Positions 35,250 through 44,274 of a stretch of DNA of 64,000 bases are shown in pieces. Position 1 is the first letter of the stretch. Every line of letters begins with the position of its first letter. Source of the stretch: an uncultured Oscillospiraceae bacterium. GTDB lineage: Bacteria > Bacillota > Clostridia > Oscillospirales > Oscillospiraceae. The notes below the pieces were generated by a model. It had not been told where the DNA came from. It did no database searches and saw only the letters and a list, made by a program, of their open reading frames with translations. The position numbers and the translations under genes are program-made. The stretch spans positions 1 to 64,000 of the forward strand of contig CAKTJC010000014.1 in assembly GCA_934567355.1 (NCBI GenBank). The letters run 5' to 3'.

Positions 35250-37170
35250 GACGATTGCACAGAAAATCATTGCACAGCATTTGATCTCCGGCGATATGAT
35301 CCCGGGCAGCGAGATTGCCCTGAAAATCGACCAGACGCTGACCCAGGATGCCACGGGAACCATGGCCTACCTGGAATTTGAAACCATGGGCATTCCCCAG
35401 GTCAAAACCGAATTTTCCATTGCATACGTTGACCACAATACATTGCAATGCGGCTTTATGAATGCCGATGACCACCAGTACCTGCAAACCGTGGCAGCCA
35501 AGCACGGCGTGCGGTTTTCCCGTCCCGGCAACGGCATCTGCCATCAGCTGCACCTGGAGCGCTTCGGCAAGCCCGGCAAGACCCTCATCGGCTCCGATTC
35601 CCATACTCCCACCGGCGGCGGCCTGGGAATGCTGGCCTTCGGCGCGGGCGGCATGGACGTGGCTGTTGCCATGGGCGGCGGCGCATACTATATCAATATG
35701 CCCAAAATGTTCAAGGTGGAGCTGACCGGCAGGCTGCGCCCCTTTGTGACCGCCAAGGATGCCGCCCTCAAGCTGCTGCAAATCCTGTCCGTCAAGGGCG
35801 GCGTGGGTGCCATCATCGAGTGGGGCGGCGAGGGCGTGAAGACCCTGACGGTAACCGAGCGGGCAACCATCACCAACATGGGCACAGAACTGGGTGCGAC
35901 CACCTCCATCTTTCCCTCCGACGAGCAGACCCGGATTTTCCTGAAGGCTCAGGGACGGGAAGCGGATTACGTGCCCCTGGAAAGCGACCCGGATGCCCAC
36001 TATGACCGGGTGATTCCCATCGATTTGAGCACCCTCACCCCGCTGATTGCCTGCCCCCACAGCCCCGACAATGTGGTGGAGGTATCCACCCTGAAGGATA
36101 CCAAGGTAGACCAGGTGTGCATCGGCTCCTGCACCAATTCTTCCCTGGCGGATATGCTGAAAGTGGCCGCCATTTTGAAGGGCAAAACCATTGCCCCCGG
36201 CGTGAACCTGTCCGTCTCCCCCGGCTCCCGCCAGGTGCTTTCCATGCTGGCAGCCTGCGGCGCACTCAACGATATTCTTGCCAGCGGCGCACGGCTGCTG
36301 GAATGCGCCTGCGGCCCCTGCATCGGCATGGGCTTCTCCCCCAATTCCGGCGGTGTCAGCCTGCGCACCTTTAACCGCAACTTCCTGGGAAGAAGCGGCA
36401 CCAAGGATGCCCAGGTGTATCTGGTGTCCCCGGAAACGGCGGCGGCCTCTGCCCTCTCCGGTTACATCACCGACCCCACTACCCTGCCCCCCATTCCCGA
36501 AATTCAGCTGCCGGAGCACTTCGCCATTGACGACAGCGGTGTGTTGCAGCCCCTGCCCCCGGCGGAGGCAGCGGAGGCCGTGGTTGTCCGCGGCCCCAAT
36601 ATCAAGCCCTTCCCCAAAGGAAAACCTGTGGGGGACGAAATCGGCGCGCAGCTGGTGCTCAAGGTGGGCGACAACATCACCACCGACCACATCATGCCCG
36701 CCGGTGCGAAGGTGCTTCCCTACCGCTCCAACATCCCCAAAATGAGCGAATTCTGCTTTGAGGTCTGTGACCCGGACTTCCCCGCCCGTGCCAAGGCGGC
36801 GGGCAGCGGCATCATTCTGGGCGGCAGCAACTATGGGCAAGGCTCCTCCCGGGAGCACGCCGCGCTGGTTCCCATGTATCTGGGCATCCGTGCCGTGGTG
36901 ACCAAGAGCTTTGCCAGAATCCATGTGGCGAACCTGATTAACGCCGGGATTCTGCCCCTGACCTTTGAAAGCGAGGCCGATTACGATAAATTTACCCAGG
37001 GCGACAAGCTGACCATCTCCGGCATTTTGGAGGGCATGGACACCGGCTTTGTCACCATGAAAAATGAAACAGGCGAACAAGTACGCCTGCACTGCAACCT
37101 GACCCAGCGGCAGAAGGAAATTCTGTTGGCGGGCGGTCTGCTGGAATATACCCGGGAGGCGAATGCATAA
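35242..37170 (+). CDS. acn: Aconitate hydratase
   Basis: A 642-residue [4Fe-4S] enzyme that interconverts citrate and isocitrate. The cluster ligands are C297 in IGSCTNSS and C357 and C360 in ACGPCIGMG. The substrate region GSDSHTPTGGGLGML is present, and the C-terminal swivel domain carries GDNITTDHIMPAG and GGSNYGQGSSREHAA. The length matches the short, mitochondrial-like bacterial type and not the 890-residue AcnA. ATG 35242 overlaps the end of the regulator gene by eight bases, and the stop TAATG overlaps the next start by one base. Confidence 0.93.
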   Translation: MGKTIAQKIIAQHLISGDMIPGSEIALKIDQTLTQDATGTMAYLEFETMGIPQVKTEFSIAYVDHNTLQCGFMNADDHQYLQTVAAKHGVRFSRPGNGICHQLHLERFGKPGKTLIGSDSHTPTGGGLGMLAFGAGGMDVAVAMGGGAYYINMPKMFKVELTGRLRPFVTAKDAALKLLQILSVKGGVGAIIEWGGEGVKTLTVTERATITNMGTELGATTSIFPSDEQTRIFLKAQGREADYVPLESDPDAHYDRVIPIDLSTLTPLIACPHSPDNVVEVSTLKDTKVDQVCIGSCTNSSLADMLKVAAILKGKTIAPGVNLSVSPGSRQVLSMLAACGALNDILASGARLLECACGPCIGMGFSPNSGGVSLRTFNRNFLGRSGTKDAQVYLVSPETAAASALSGYITDPTTLPPIPEIQLPEHFAIDDSGVLQPLPPAEAAEAVVVRGPNIKPFPKGKPVGDEIGAQLVLKVGDNITTDHIMPAGAKVLPYRSNIPKMSEFCFEVCDPDFPARAKAAGSGIILGGSNYGQGSSREHAALVPMYLGIRAVVTKSFARIHVANLINAGILPLTFESEADYDKFTQGDKLTISGILEGMDTGFVTMKNETGEQVRLHCNLTQRQKEILLAGGLLEYTREANA

Positions 37171-38348
37171 TGGAAAAGTCCATCGAAAAGGCTCTGAATG
37201 ACTTGGGCAGCGCCGTCAAAGAGCATCTGGATCGGGAGGGGCAGATTCTCTCCGCAATGGATGCCTTCTCCGTCCTGCTGCGGCAGCAGCTGGAACGCAT
37301 CGACAATATGCAAACCGACAAGGTGGATTTCTCTCAAAAGGAAACCGTTACCATCGGCGTTATCAACGGGGACGGCATCGGCGAAATCATTGTTCCCCAA
37401 GCAAAGCGGGTGCTGGAAGCGCTGCTTGCCGATGAAATTCAGTCCGGCAAGGTGATTGTCAAGCAGATTCAGGGCTTGACCATCGAAAACCGGCTGGCGC
37501 TGGGCAAGAGCGTCCCGGCGGATGTGCTTGCCGACATCAAGGCCTGTGATGTGCTGCTGAAAGGCCCCACTACCACCCCCATGGGCGGCAAAATGGAGAG
37601 CGCCAATGTGACGCTGCGCCGGGAGCTGGATTTGTACGCCAACGTCCGTCCGGTGAGCATCCCGGAGGAGGGCATTGACTGGATGTTCTACCGGGAGAAT
37701 ACCGAGGGGGAGTATGTGCTGGGCAGCCGGGGCGTTTCCCTGGATGGTATGGCCGTGGATTTCAAGGTTACCACCGATGCCGGAACCCGGCGCATTGCCC
37801 GTGCCGCCTTTGACTATGCCCGCCAGAACGGCAAAACAAGGGTGAGCATCGTCACCAAGGCCAATATCATGAAAAAAACTGACGGCAAATTCACCGCCAT
37901 TGCCCACGAGGTAGCCAAGGATTATCCTGAAATCGCCGTGGACGACTGGTATATTGACATTATGACCGCCAACCTGGTGAATCCCGCCATCCGCAATCAG
38001 TTCCAGGTGGTGCTGCTGCCCAACCTCTACGGCGACATCATCACCGATGAAGCTGCCCAGATTCAAGGCGGTGTGGGCACGGCGGGCAGTGCCAACATCG
38101 GTGACCGTTTTGCCATATTTGAGGCCATCCACGGCTCTGCCCCCCGGCTTATGGAACTGGGACTGGGGGAATTTGCCAATCCCCAGAGCATTCTGAAAGC
38201 CGAGGCCATGCTCCTGCGCCACATCTGCCGCCCCTACGCCGCGGAGCGATTGGAGCGGGCATTGAGCGACAACCTCCTGCCCATCACCGGTGACAAAACC
38301 GGCGTGACCTGCAAAGAATACGTCGATAAGTTGCTGGAACTGTTATAA
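37170..38348 (+). CDS. icd: Isocitrate dehydrogenase family protein with an N-terminal extension
   Basis: A 392-residue enzyme of the isocitrate/isopropylmalate dehydrogenase family. The catalytic core starts near residue 59 with TVTIGVINGDGIGEI and includes KGPTTTPMGG, the substrate loop YRENTEGEYV, TKANIMKKTDG, and the metal-binding NLYGDIITDEAAQI followed by EAIHGSAP. The preceding 58 residues are a predicted helical extension (LGSAVKEHLDREGQILSAMD) not normally found in this family. It follows aconitase with a one-base overlap, so isocitrate is the natural substrate. Isopropylmalate dehydrogenase is less likely by context. Confidence 0.85.
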   Translation: MEKSIEKALNDLGSAVKEHLDREGQILSAMDAFSVLLRQQLERIDNMQTDKVDFSQKETVTIGVINGDGIGEIIVPQAKRVLEALLADEIQSGKVIVKQIQGLTIENRLALGKSVPADVLADIKACDVLLKGPTTTPMGGKMESANVTLRRELDLYANVRPVSIPEEGIDWMFYRENTEGEYVLGSRGVSLDGMAVDFKVTTDAGTRRIARAAFDYARQNGKTRVSIVTKANIMKKTDGKFTAIAHEVAKDYPEIAVDDWYIDIMTANLVNPAIRNQFQVVLLPNLYGDIITDEAAQIQGGVGTAGSANIGDRFAIFEAIHGSAPRLMELGLGEFANPQSILKAEAMLLRHICRPYAAERLERALSDNLLPITGDKTGVTCKEYVDKLLELL

Positions 38349-38351
38349 AAT

Positions 38352-38393
38352 GTGAAAAGAGCTCGGACGGATTCCTGTCTGAGCTCTTTTCAC
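38352..38393. terminator. Terminator between icd and rlmA
   Basis: GTGAAAAGAGCTC pairs perfectly with GAGCTCTTTTCAC around a 16-base loop that pairs further (GGAC/GTCT). It lies just after the icd stop and between convergent genes, so it can serve both strands. Confidence 0.75.
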
Positions 38394-38497
38394 GGCAAGT
38401 TTTTTCGATTCGCCCCATCGTCGTAAATATTTGGAGCTGCTGTAATTTTTTCAAATTCTCCCGTATATTCGACTCTTTTCCGGGAAAAGTAGCACTG
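38394..38497. other. Short spacer between convergent genes
   Basis: About 100 bp after the terminator with no recognisable feature. Confidence 0.4.
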
Positions 38498-39298
38498 TCA
38501 GATGGCACGGTAAATGTTCAGGATGCAGCTGGCGGTGTCGTGGAGTATGGTTGTCTCGGCCAGTCGCTGGGCGCCCGCTTTTCCGATGCGGAACAGATGG
38601 GGCGTCATGGCAAAAAGACGTTGAATCTGCTCTCCCTCCAGCGTGAAATCAAAGGAGATTTGCCGGGACTCCAGCAGTTCAAAGCCCGGAAGCGCCGGGA
38701 CGGTATTCTTCGGCTTGTGGGTCAGTACGTCGTAGACGATGGATTTCAGACCCAGCAGGTGGTCTTCAGCGGCCAGTACCTGAAGAAAAAGTCCGTTTTT
38801 CCGCAGCACCCGCCGGAATTCCCCCGGAAGGGTCAGGGCAAAGAGACTGCACAGCGTCCCCACGCTGTCATCCGGCACGGGAATATGCGCCGCCGTGGCA
38901 CAGAGCCAGGCGCAGGCTTTGTATTGCCCGGCGGCGCAGCGGACGGCTTCCTTGGAAATGTCCAGCCCCGTCAGGGGCGCACCCACGGCGGCGGCCAGAC
39001 GGGCGGAATAATAGCCCTCGCCGCAGCCTACGTCCAGGATCTCTCCCTGCGCGCCGTAGTCCAGCGCCGCCTGGTTCAGGGCATCGGAGATGGGTGCGTA
39101 GAAGCCTGCCTCCAAAAAGGCGCGGCGGGAGAGCACCTGCTGCCGGGTATCGCCGGGGTCAAGGGAGTGCTTCTGCTGCACGGTGAGCAGATTCACGTAT
39201 CCCTGCCGGGCAATGTCGAAGCTGTGCCCCTGGGGGCAGACGTATCGCCTTTCTTCCCGGCGCAGCCGCTGGGCACAGATGGGGCACTGATAATCCAT
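38498..39298 (-). CDS. rlmA: 23S rRNA (guanine-N1) methyltransferase, RlmA type
   Basis: A 266-residue SAM-dependent methyltransferase for a guanine in 23S rRNA helix 35. The N-terminal zinc ribbon has CPIC at residues 5-8 and CPQGH later. FDIARQGYVNLL is the hallmark strand following the ribbon, and the SAM site ILDVGCGEGYY and LDISKEA lie in the Rossmann domain. ATG 39298 is preceded only by a weak AGGG. Relatives include RlmA(II)/TlrB, which affects tylosin sensitivity, but the sequence alone does not separate G745 from G748 specificity. Confidence 0.88.
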   Translation of the reverse strand: MDYQCPICAQRLRREERRYVCPQGHSFDIARQGYVNLLTVQQKHSLDPGDTRQQVLSRRAFLEAGFYAPISDALNQAALDYGAQGEILDVGCGEGYYSARLAAAVGAPLTGLDISKEAVRCAAGQYKACAWLCATAAHIPVPDDSVGTLCSLFALTLPGEFRRVLRKNGLFLQVLAAEDHLLGLKSIVYDVLTHKPKNTVPALPGFELLESRQISFDFTLEGEQIQRLFAMTPHLFRIGKAGAQRLAETTILHDTASCILNIYRAI

Positions 39299-39367
39299 GA
39301 AGATCCCTGCTTTCAAAAGACTGCCACTATTTTACATGATGAATTCCCATTCGTCAAATATATCAAA

Positions 39368-39586
39368 GGAAGCTCTGATGAAATCGGCAAGAGCTGACAG
39401 CGAGAGATTTTTCACCGGATGAAGGTTTCAAAAGCACCGGAATACTCTATGTACCCGCAAGGGGCATGCCGCATCCGTAAGCCGGCTCCCGCCGGCAACG
39501 GCTGCGCTATATTTCCCACTTTTGAAACCGCACAGCCAGGGAAAAAGATCCGCTGCTCAGCCGAAGTCGATTTATTCAGAGGTTCC
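39368..39586 (-). repeat. Palindromic repeat, copy D, with an insert in the loop
   Basis: Inverted copy with ends GGAAGCTCTGATGAAATCGG and GTCGATTTATTCAGAGGTTCC. The inner arms are GGTTTCAAAAGCACCGG and CCCACTTTTGAAACC, as in copy A. The loop is enlarged by about 58 bp of GC-rich sequence between GTAC and ATATTTCC (about 39452-39510), itself able to fold around GCCGGC. Total length is 219 bp against 160 for the others. The element ends beside the deacetylase ribosome binding site. Confidence 0.85.
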
Positions 39587-39599
39587 CAAAGGAAAGGAT

Positions 39600-40280
39600 G
39601 TGTGTGCCGTGCGGAAATTTTGTCTGCTGCTTTGCTGCCTTCTTGCGCTGGCAGTGCCGGTACGGGCGGAGGACGACGCCAAATATGTGGCACTGACCTT
39701 TGATGACGGCCCCTCCGGCCGTTACACCGACCGCCTGCTGGACGGCCTGAAGGAGCGGGGGGCGTCGGCGACCTTCTTGCTGTGCGGCTACCGCATCAAG
39801 CAGTACCCCCAGGAGGCAAAGCGCATTCAAGAGGAGGGGCACGAGATCGGAAACCACGGCTACAGCCACCGCAATATGCAGCAGCTCAGCCGCCGGGAGA
39901 TCGCCCAGGAGCTGATCGATACCCAGCAGCTTCTGGAGGGCGTGAATATCCGCTTCCTTCGTCCCCCCGGCGGGTGCTGCAGCGATGGCGTCCGCCAGAT
40001 CGCAGAGGCACGGGGACTGGCGATCCTCAATTGGTCGGTGGATCCCCGGGATTGGGCAAGCCAGGATGCTTCCTCCATCGAGTCGGCAGTGCTGAAAAAT
40101 GTGGCGGACGGGGATGTGATCCTCCTGCATGACATGTCGGACAGTTCTGTCTCCGCTGCGCTGCACATCATCGACCAGCTCAGCGCCCAGGGCTACCGCT
40201 TCGTCACCGCCTCCCAGCTCGCCGCCCTGCGCGGCTGCGTCCCCAAAGCGGGGAAGGTTTATCACAGCTTTCCAAAGTAA
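39600..40280 (+). CDS. Polysaccharide deacetylase (CE4), secreted
   Basis: A 226-residue exported metal-dependent deacetylase acting on peptidoglycan or another N-acetylated glycan. The signal peptide runs over FCLLLCCLLALAVPVRA. The NodB domain shows LTFDDGPSGRYT with the catalytic and metal Asp, EIGNHGYSHRNM with the two metal His, RPPGG and LHDMSD. The start is GTG, best placed at 39600 with AAGGA about seven bases upstream; GTG 39609 is an alternative. The upstream region is the end of palindromic repeat D, so its promoter lies in or beyond that element. It most resembles PdaA/PdaB-like clostridial deacetylases. Confidence 0.85.
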   Translation: MCAVRKFCLLLCCLLALAVPVRAEDDAKYVALTFDDGPSGRYTDRLLDGLKERGASATFLLCGYRIKQYPQEAKRIQEEGHEIGNHGYSHRNMQQLSRREIAQELIDTQQLLEGVNIRFLRPPGGCCSDGVRQIAEARGLAILNWSVDPRDWASQDASSIESAVLKNVADGDVILLHDMSDSSVSAALHIIDQLSAQGYRFVTASQLAALRGCVPKAGKVYHSFPK

Positions 40281-40336
40281 AAAAATTCTGCCCCGACCGT
40301 GCTGCCGGGGCAGAAAATAATTTCGCGGGAAATTAG
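40281..40336 (+). terminator. 3' end of the deacetylase gene
   Basis: CTGCCCCGACCGTGCTGCCGGGGCAG (40289-40314, read as CTGCCCCG/CGGGGCAG arms) forms a short GC-rich hairpin followed by AAAATAATTT. It is a candidate terminator without a clean T run. Confidence 0.5.
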
Positions 40337-40497
40337 GGAACCTCTGAATAAATCGTCTGCGGCCGGACAGCGGGCCTTTTGTCCCCATGCCGCAGGATGA
40401 AAAATGGGAAATACACAAAGTATTCCGCCATTTTCCATCCTTTGCCTGGGAACAAAATCCCTCGCTGCCAGCTCTTGCCGATTTCATCAGAGCTTCC
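40337..40497 (+). repeat. 160-bp palindromic repeat, copy E, at the sulfatase 3' end
   Basis: Ends GGAACCTCTGAATAAATCG and CGATTTCATCAGAGCTTCC. The inner stem GGATGAAAAATGG pairs with CCATTTTCCATCC (one mismatch) around GAAATACACAAAGTATTCCG, close to copy B. Its right end touches the TAA stop (40498-40500) of the minus-strand sulfatase gene. Confidence 0.92.
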
Positions 40498-41967
40498 TTA
40501 GGAATTCTTTAATCCCATGCGTACATATTGCTCCTGGGGAGCATCGTTTTCCTGCATCAGACGGATCATGGCATCCACCAGACGCTGCTCTGTTTCGGGA
40601 GCGCAGATGGGGTGGTTCTGGTGCGGATCGGTTTCCAGGTCGTAAAGTACGGTGCCCTGGCTGAATTTGATCGTGGTATCTCCGGAAAGATCCTCCCCCG
40701 CATCGGTGCGCAGCAGGGGCACACCCTTGGTGAAGGAGAAGCCGGGGCTGAGCGTGGCCGTTGCCAGCTCCGCCGGGGAGAAGAGGCAGCGCATGTGCGT
40801 CGGCATTACGGTGTAGTTGTAAATGGGGCTGTTTCCGGGCAGGGGATCGCGCATATAAACATAGCGGCCGTCGGTGATATTGATTTGACCGCCATGGAGA
40901 CCAAAGAGCGCATATTCACGCACCGGCGTGTCGTCGCAGAGTGTCCGCTCCAGATTGAAGCCCTGCATGTCCTTCGTGGGCTGCTGTCCGAAGAAAGCCA
41001 GCAGCGTCTCCGGCACGTCGATGTTCTGGATCAGTGCTTTCCTGCGCTGCCCGGCTGCCTCCGGGTGCCGGGGATCCCACATAAAGAAGGGGATGTGCGC
41101 CGTCTCGTTGAACCAGGGGTGGCAGCATTTTGCCCACCGGTCGTGCTCTCCCAGCAGGAAGCCGTGGTCGGTGTTGACAATCAGCAGGGTGTCCTTCCAC
41201 AGATCATTTTCGTCCATATAGTCCAGGAATTTGCCCAGATAGGTGTCGCACATGGTCAGCAGCGCCGCGTATTGCCTGCGCAGGTGCTGCACCGCCTCCG
41301 GCGGCTCCGTGACCATGCCGTATTCCGGCCAGTCGAATTGGGGGCCGGTGTAGCCGTCAGGATAGAGCTGCCGGTATTTTTCCTGCGTAAAGAAGGGCTC
41401 GTGGGGGTCAAAGCATTCCCAGTGGAGGAACCAGTTATCCGCATCCTTGTTTTTTTCCAAGAATTCCATGCCCAGCCGGAAAACCTGCGCCATGGGTTGC
41501 TTGTCCTCCGTGTCCATGTATTCGCGGTTGACAAGATCCTGCCGCCACATCCGCCCATAGTGCGGGGGTACGACAGGGTCGGTCACCTGCCCCTTCCAGC
41601 AGTCGCCCTCCTGCCCCCGGACGATTTCCCAGCTGCTGTAGCGGTTGTGATAGGTTGCGCCGCCATCCTCCCAGTAGTGCTGGTGGTCGCTGATCAGGTG
41701 GGTATATACTCCCGCCTCCCTGAGCATCTGCGGCATCGAATCGTCGAAGGGCTCCACGGGTCCCCATGCCCTGTGCAGAAAATTCAGCCGCCCGGTGTGC
41801 AGCTCTCTGCGCGCCGGCATGCAGGGCAGACTCCCCACATAGCAGTTTTCAAACACAGCCGTATGCGCCGCCAGCCGCTGAAAATTGGGCGTAATCGTCC
41901 AATCGCACCCGTAAGGGGAGAGCATCCGGCGGCACAGCGTGTCAAACATTAACATGATTGCTTTCAT
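40498..41967 (-). CDS. Type I sulfatase, cytoplasmic
   Basis: A 489-residue sulfatase that hydrolyses sulfate esters. The formylglycine site is SLPCMPARRELHTGR with Cys49 in the C-x-P-x-R motif, so a maturase (anSME type under anaerobic conditions) is needed and is not in this window. Metal-site residues include the N-terminal MLMFDT Asp and NTDHGFLLGEHDRW later. There is no signal peptide. It is the last gene of a sulfonate-type ABC operon, 7 bp after the ATPase stop, which suggests that sulfated small molecules are imported and desulfated inside. The stop codon abuts palindromic repeat E. Confidence 0.88.
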   Translation of the reverse strand: MKAIMLMFDTLCRRMLSPYGCDWTITPNFQRLAAHTAVFENCYVGSLPCMPARRELHTGRLNFLHRAWGPVEPFDDSMPQMLREAGVYTHLISDHQHYWEDGGATYHNRYSSWEIVRGQEGDCWKGQVTDPVVPPHYGRMWRQDLVNREYMDTEDKQPMAQVFRLGMEFLEKNKDADNWFLHWECFDPHEPFFTQEKYRQLYPDGYTGPQFDWPEYGMVTEPPEAVQHLRRQYAALLTMCDTYLGKFLDYMDENDLWKDTLLIVNTDHGFLLGEHDRWAKCCHPWFNETAHIPFFMWDPRHPEAAGQRRKALIQNIDVPETLLAFFGQQPTKDMQGFNLERTLCDDTPVREYALFGLHGGQINITDGRYVYMRDPLPGNSPIYNYTVMPTHMRCLFSPAELATATLSPGFSFTKGVPLLRTDAGEDLSGDTTIKFSQGTVLYDLETDPHQNHPICAPETEQRLVDAMIRLMQENDAPQEQYVRMGLKNS

Positions 41968-41974
41968 ACTGTTT

Positions 41975-42721
41975 TCACCACCATTTAATCAGTTCCGTGA
42001 CCTGGTTGCGCAGATCGATAAACTCGGGAGCCACAACATTTCTTGGGCGCGGCAGAGGATTGCTCAGCCGCTTTTTGATGCTGGTGGGCTTGTTGGTCAG
42101 CACCAGAATGTTTTCGCTCAGATAAACGGCTTCTTCAATATTGTGCGTGATAAAGATCACGGTTGTACCAAGCTGCTTCCACAGTCGGAGCAGTTCATCC
42201 TCCAGCCGGAATCGAAGCTCCACATCCAGCTGACCATAGGGCTCGTCCATCAGGAGAATGTCGGGCTTCACGGCAAAGGCTCTGGCAATGACGACCCGCT
42301 GGAGCATGCTGGTGGACAGTTCCACGGGATAATAGTCCTTGTACTTGGTCAGGCCGACCATTTCCAGCACCTCAGCAACTTCCCGCTTGATTTCGTCCTT
42401 GGGCTTGCGCTTCATTTTAAGACCAAAGGCAACATTCTGCTCCACAGTAAGCCAGCTCATGGTGGAATATTCCTGGAAGATGTAGGCAATATTGTGCTTC
42501 TTGGTGTCAACCTGCTCTCCATTTGCGAGGATTTGCCCGGAGGTCAGATTGTAGAGACCGGTGATGCAGTTGAGAAAGGTTGTCTTTCCGCAGCCGGTGG
42601 GACCGACAATGCAGAGAAATTCGCCTCGGTGTACGTCAAAGGATACATCATCGAGCACCTTTAGATCCCCAAAGGATTTCGTCATGTGATCCACATGTAA
42701 AATTACATCCTGTTCGTTCAT
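41975..42721 (-). CDS. ABC transporter ATPase, SsuB/TauB-like, with degenerate signature
   Basis: A 248-residue ATPase for the nitrate/sulfonate/taurine type importer. Walker A GPTGCGKTT, the Q-loop FQEYSTM, Walker B ILLMDEP and the switch FITHN are intact. The ABC signature reads VELSTSMLQR where LSGGMQQR is expected, so the two glycines that contact ATP in the partner monomer are lost. Such asymmetry normally means a heterodimer whose partner keeps the canonical signature. That partner is the adjacent gene, which is interrupted by TAG. AGGAGG precedes the ATG at 42721. Confidence 0.88.
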   Translation of the reverse strand: MNEQDVILHVDHMTKSFGDLKVLDDVSFDVHRGEFLCIVGPTGCGKTTFLNCITGLYNLTSGQILANGEQVDTKKHNIAYIFQEYSTMSWLTVEQNVAFGLKMKRKPKDEIKREVAEVLEMVGLTKYKDYYPVELSTSMLQRVVIARAFAVKPDILLMDEPYGQLDVELRFRLEDELLRLWKQLGTTVIFITHNIEEAVYLSENILVLTNKPTSIKKRLSNPLPRPRNVVAPEFIDLRNQVTELIKWW

Positions 42722-42733
42722 AGCCGTTCCTCC

Positions 42734-43483
42734 TTACAGGGATTTGTCCACGACGGCGCTGATTTCCTCCCGAAGCGCCAGAAAGGCGGGATCCACATAG
42801 TCCCGGGGACGGGGAAGATTTACGGGGTATTCCTTTTTGATCCTGGTGGGACAATTGGTCATTACAACGATTCGATCCGCCAGATAAATGGCTTCCTCAA
42901 TATTGTTGGTCACAAAGACAATGGTGCGCTTCTCTTTTTCCCAGATTTTCATCAGATCTTCCTGCATCAGGTATCGGGTCTGAGCGTCCAGGTGACCGAA
43001 GGGCTCGTCCATGAAAAGCACCTTGGGTTCGTTGCAGTAGGCCCTGGCAATGCCGACCCGCTGCTGCATTCCGCCGGAGAGCTAATTGGGGAATCGATTT
43101 TCAAATCCGCTCAGCCCAACCAGGTCAATATAATGCTGCGCAATTTTCCGGCGCTCTGCCTTGGGTACGCCCCGTACCTTGGGGCCGTATTCCACGTTGC
43201 CCATAACCGTCAGCCAGGGGAACAGTGCCATTCTCTGGTATACCACACCCCGGTCGGGGCCGGGTTTTGTGACAAGGCTTCCATTTACCGTGACGGTGCC
43301 GCCGCTTACGGGCTCCAGCCCTGCCATGCAGTTAATCATGGTGGATTTTCCGCATTGGCCGGGGCCAAAGAGCACCAAAAGCTCGTTTTCCTTTACGTTC
43401 AGGGTAACATCGTCCACAACCGACACACTCCCACGGGAGGTTTCAAAGGTTTTCTTCAGATTGGTGCATTCAATCATATTCAT
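42734..43483 (-). pseudogene. ABC transporter ATPase with an in-frame TAG before the signature motif
   Basis: A second SsuB/TauB-like ATPase of about 249 codons. The upstream part starts MNMIECTNLKKTF and has Walker A GPGQCGKST. At 43084-43082 a TAG replaces the Glu or Gln expected in FPN*LSGGMQQRVGIARA. The same frame then continues without error through the canonical LSGGMQQR, Walker B VLFMDEP and VTNN to SLYK-free C-terminus AVVDKSL. A single base change is the only defect. It may be a recent nonsense mutation, a read error or, less likely, a readthrough site. Losing it would leave the transporter without a canonical signature. Confidence 0.85.
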
Positions 43484-44274
43484 TTGCCTCTCACACTCCA
43501 TCTGCAAAGCTTTGCCTCAATTGCGCGCATGGTGACTGCCAGTACATAGCCGACGATGCCAATGGCGACGATGCCGACAAGGATCTGAACGGTGCTGTTG
43601 CTGTCCTGCCCCTTAATGATGCACCAGCCAACGCCCTCGGAGGAGCGCACCATTTCTGCTGCCACAACGGTTGCCCACGAAGTGCCGACGGCAATTTGCA
43701 GGCCTGCAAAAATCTGTGGCACGCAGGAGGGGAGCACGATCGAGGTAAATACCTGGCGGTTGGAGGCTCCCAGCATTTTGGCAGCGCCCATCAGTTCCGG
43801 ATCCACCGCCCGAACACCGGAGTAGGCGTTCATCGTTACAGCACAGAAGGCAGAATAAAAAATCAGAAAATACTTGGATGCTTCGCCCAACCCAAACCAT
43901 ACGATGGACAGCGGAATCCAGGCAATGGGCGGAATCGGACGCAGAATTTCAAACAGGGGACGGAAAAAAGCGCTGAATGGGCGGAACCAGCCCATAAGGA
44001 TACCAAGCACAATTCCGGCGAGAGAACCAAGCACGAAGCCTACCAACACTCGGCTCAAGCTCCACAGAATGTGCCCCTCAATGGTGTGAGTGCCGATGGG
44101 CGTCCAGATTGCCCGGATGAAGGCACTGATGGTTTCAATGGGGCCGGCGAGAACGAGTCCGGCCTTGGTAAACATAACGACGAGCTGCCATACCAACAGA
44201 AACACGGCAATGGCGACGGCGGCACAAATGGATTTCTGATATTTGGTTGCAGTTGCCTGAAAACGGTTAACCAT
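43480..44274 (-). CDS. ABC transporter permease, SsuC/TauC family
   Basis: A 264-residue permease with six membrane segments and the family EAA-like loop PELMGAAKMLGASNRQVFTSIVLP. The ATG at 44274 lies inside the end of the upstream permease gene (8-bp overlap). Its own stop overlaps the ATPase start by a few bases, so translation is tightly coupled. It pairs with the permease at 44267-45052 to form a heterodimeric channel, in line with the two unequal ATPases. Confidence 0.9.
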   Translation of the reverse strand: MVNRFQATATKYQKSICAAVAIAVFLLVWQLVVMFTKAGLVLAGPIETISAFIRAIWTPIGTHTIEGHILWSLSRVLVGFVLGSLAGIVLGILMGWFRPFSAFFRPLFEILRPIPPIAWIPLSIVWFGLGEASKYFLIFYSAFCAVTMNAYSGVRAVDPELMGAAKMLGASNRQVFTSIVLPSCVPQIFAGLQIAVGTSWATVVAAEMVRSSEGVGWCIIKGQDSNSTVQILVGIVAIGIVGYVLAVTMRAIEAKLCRWSVRGK

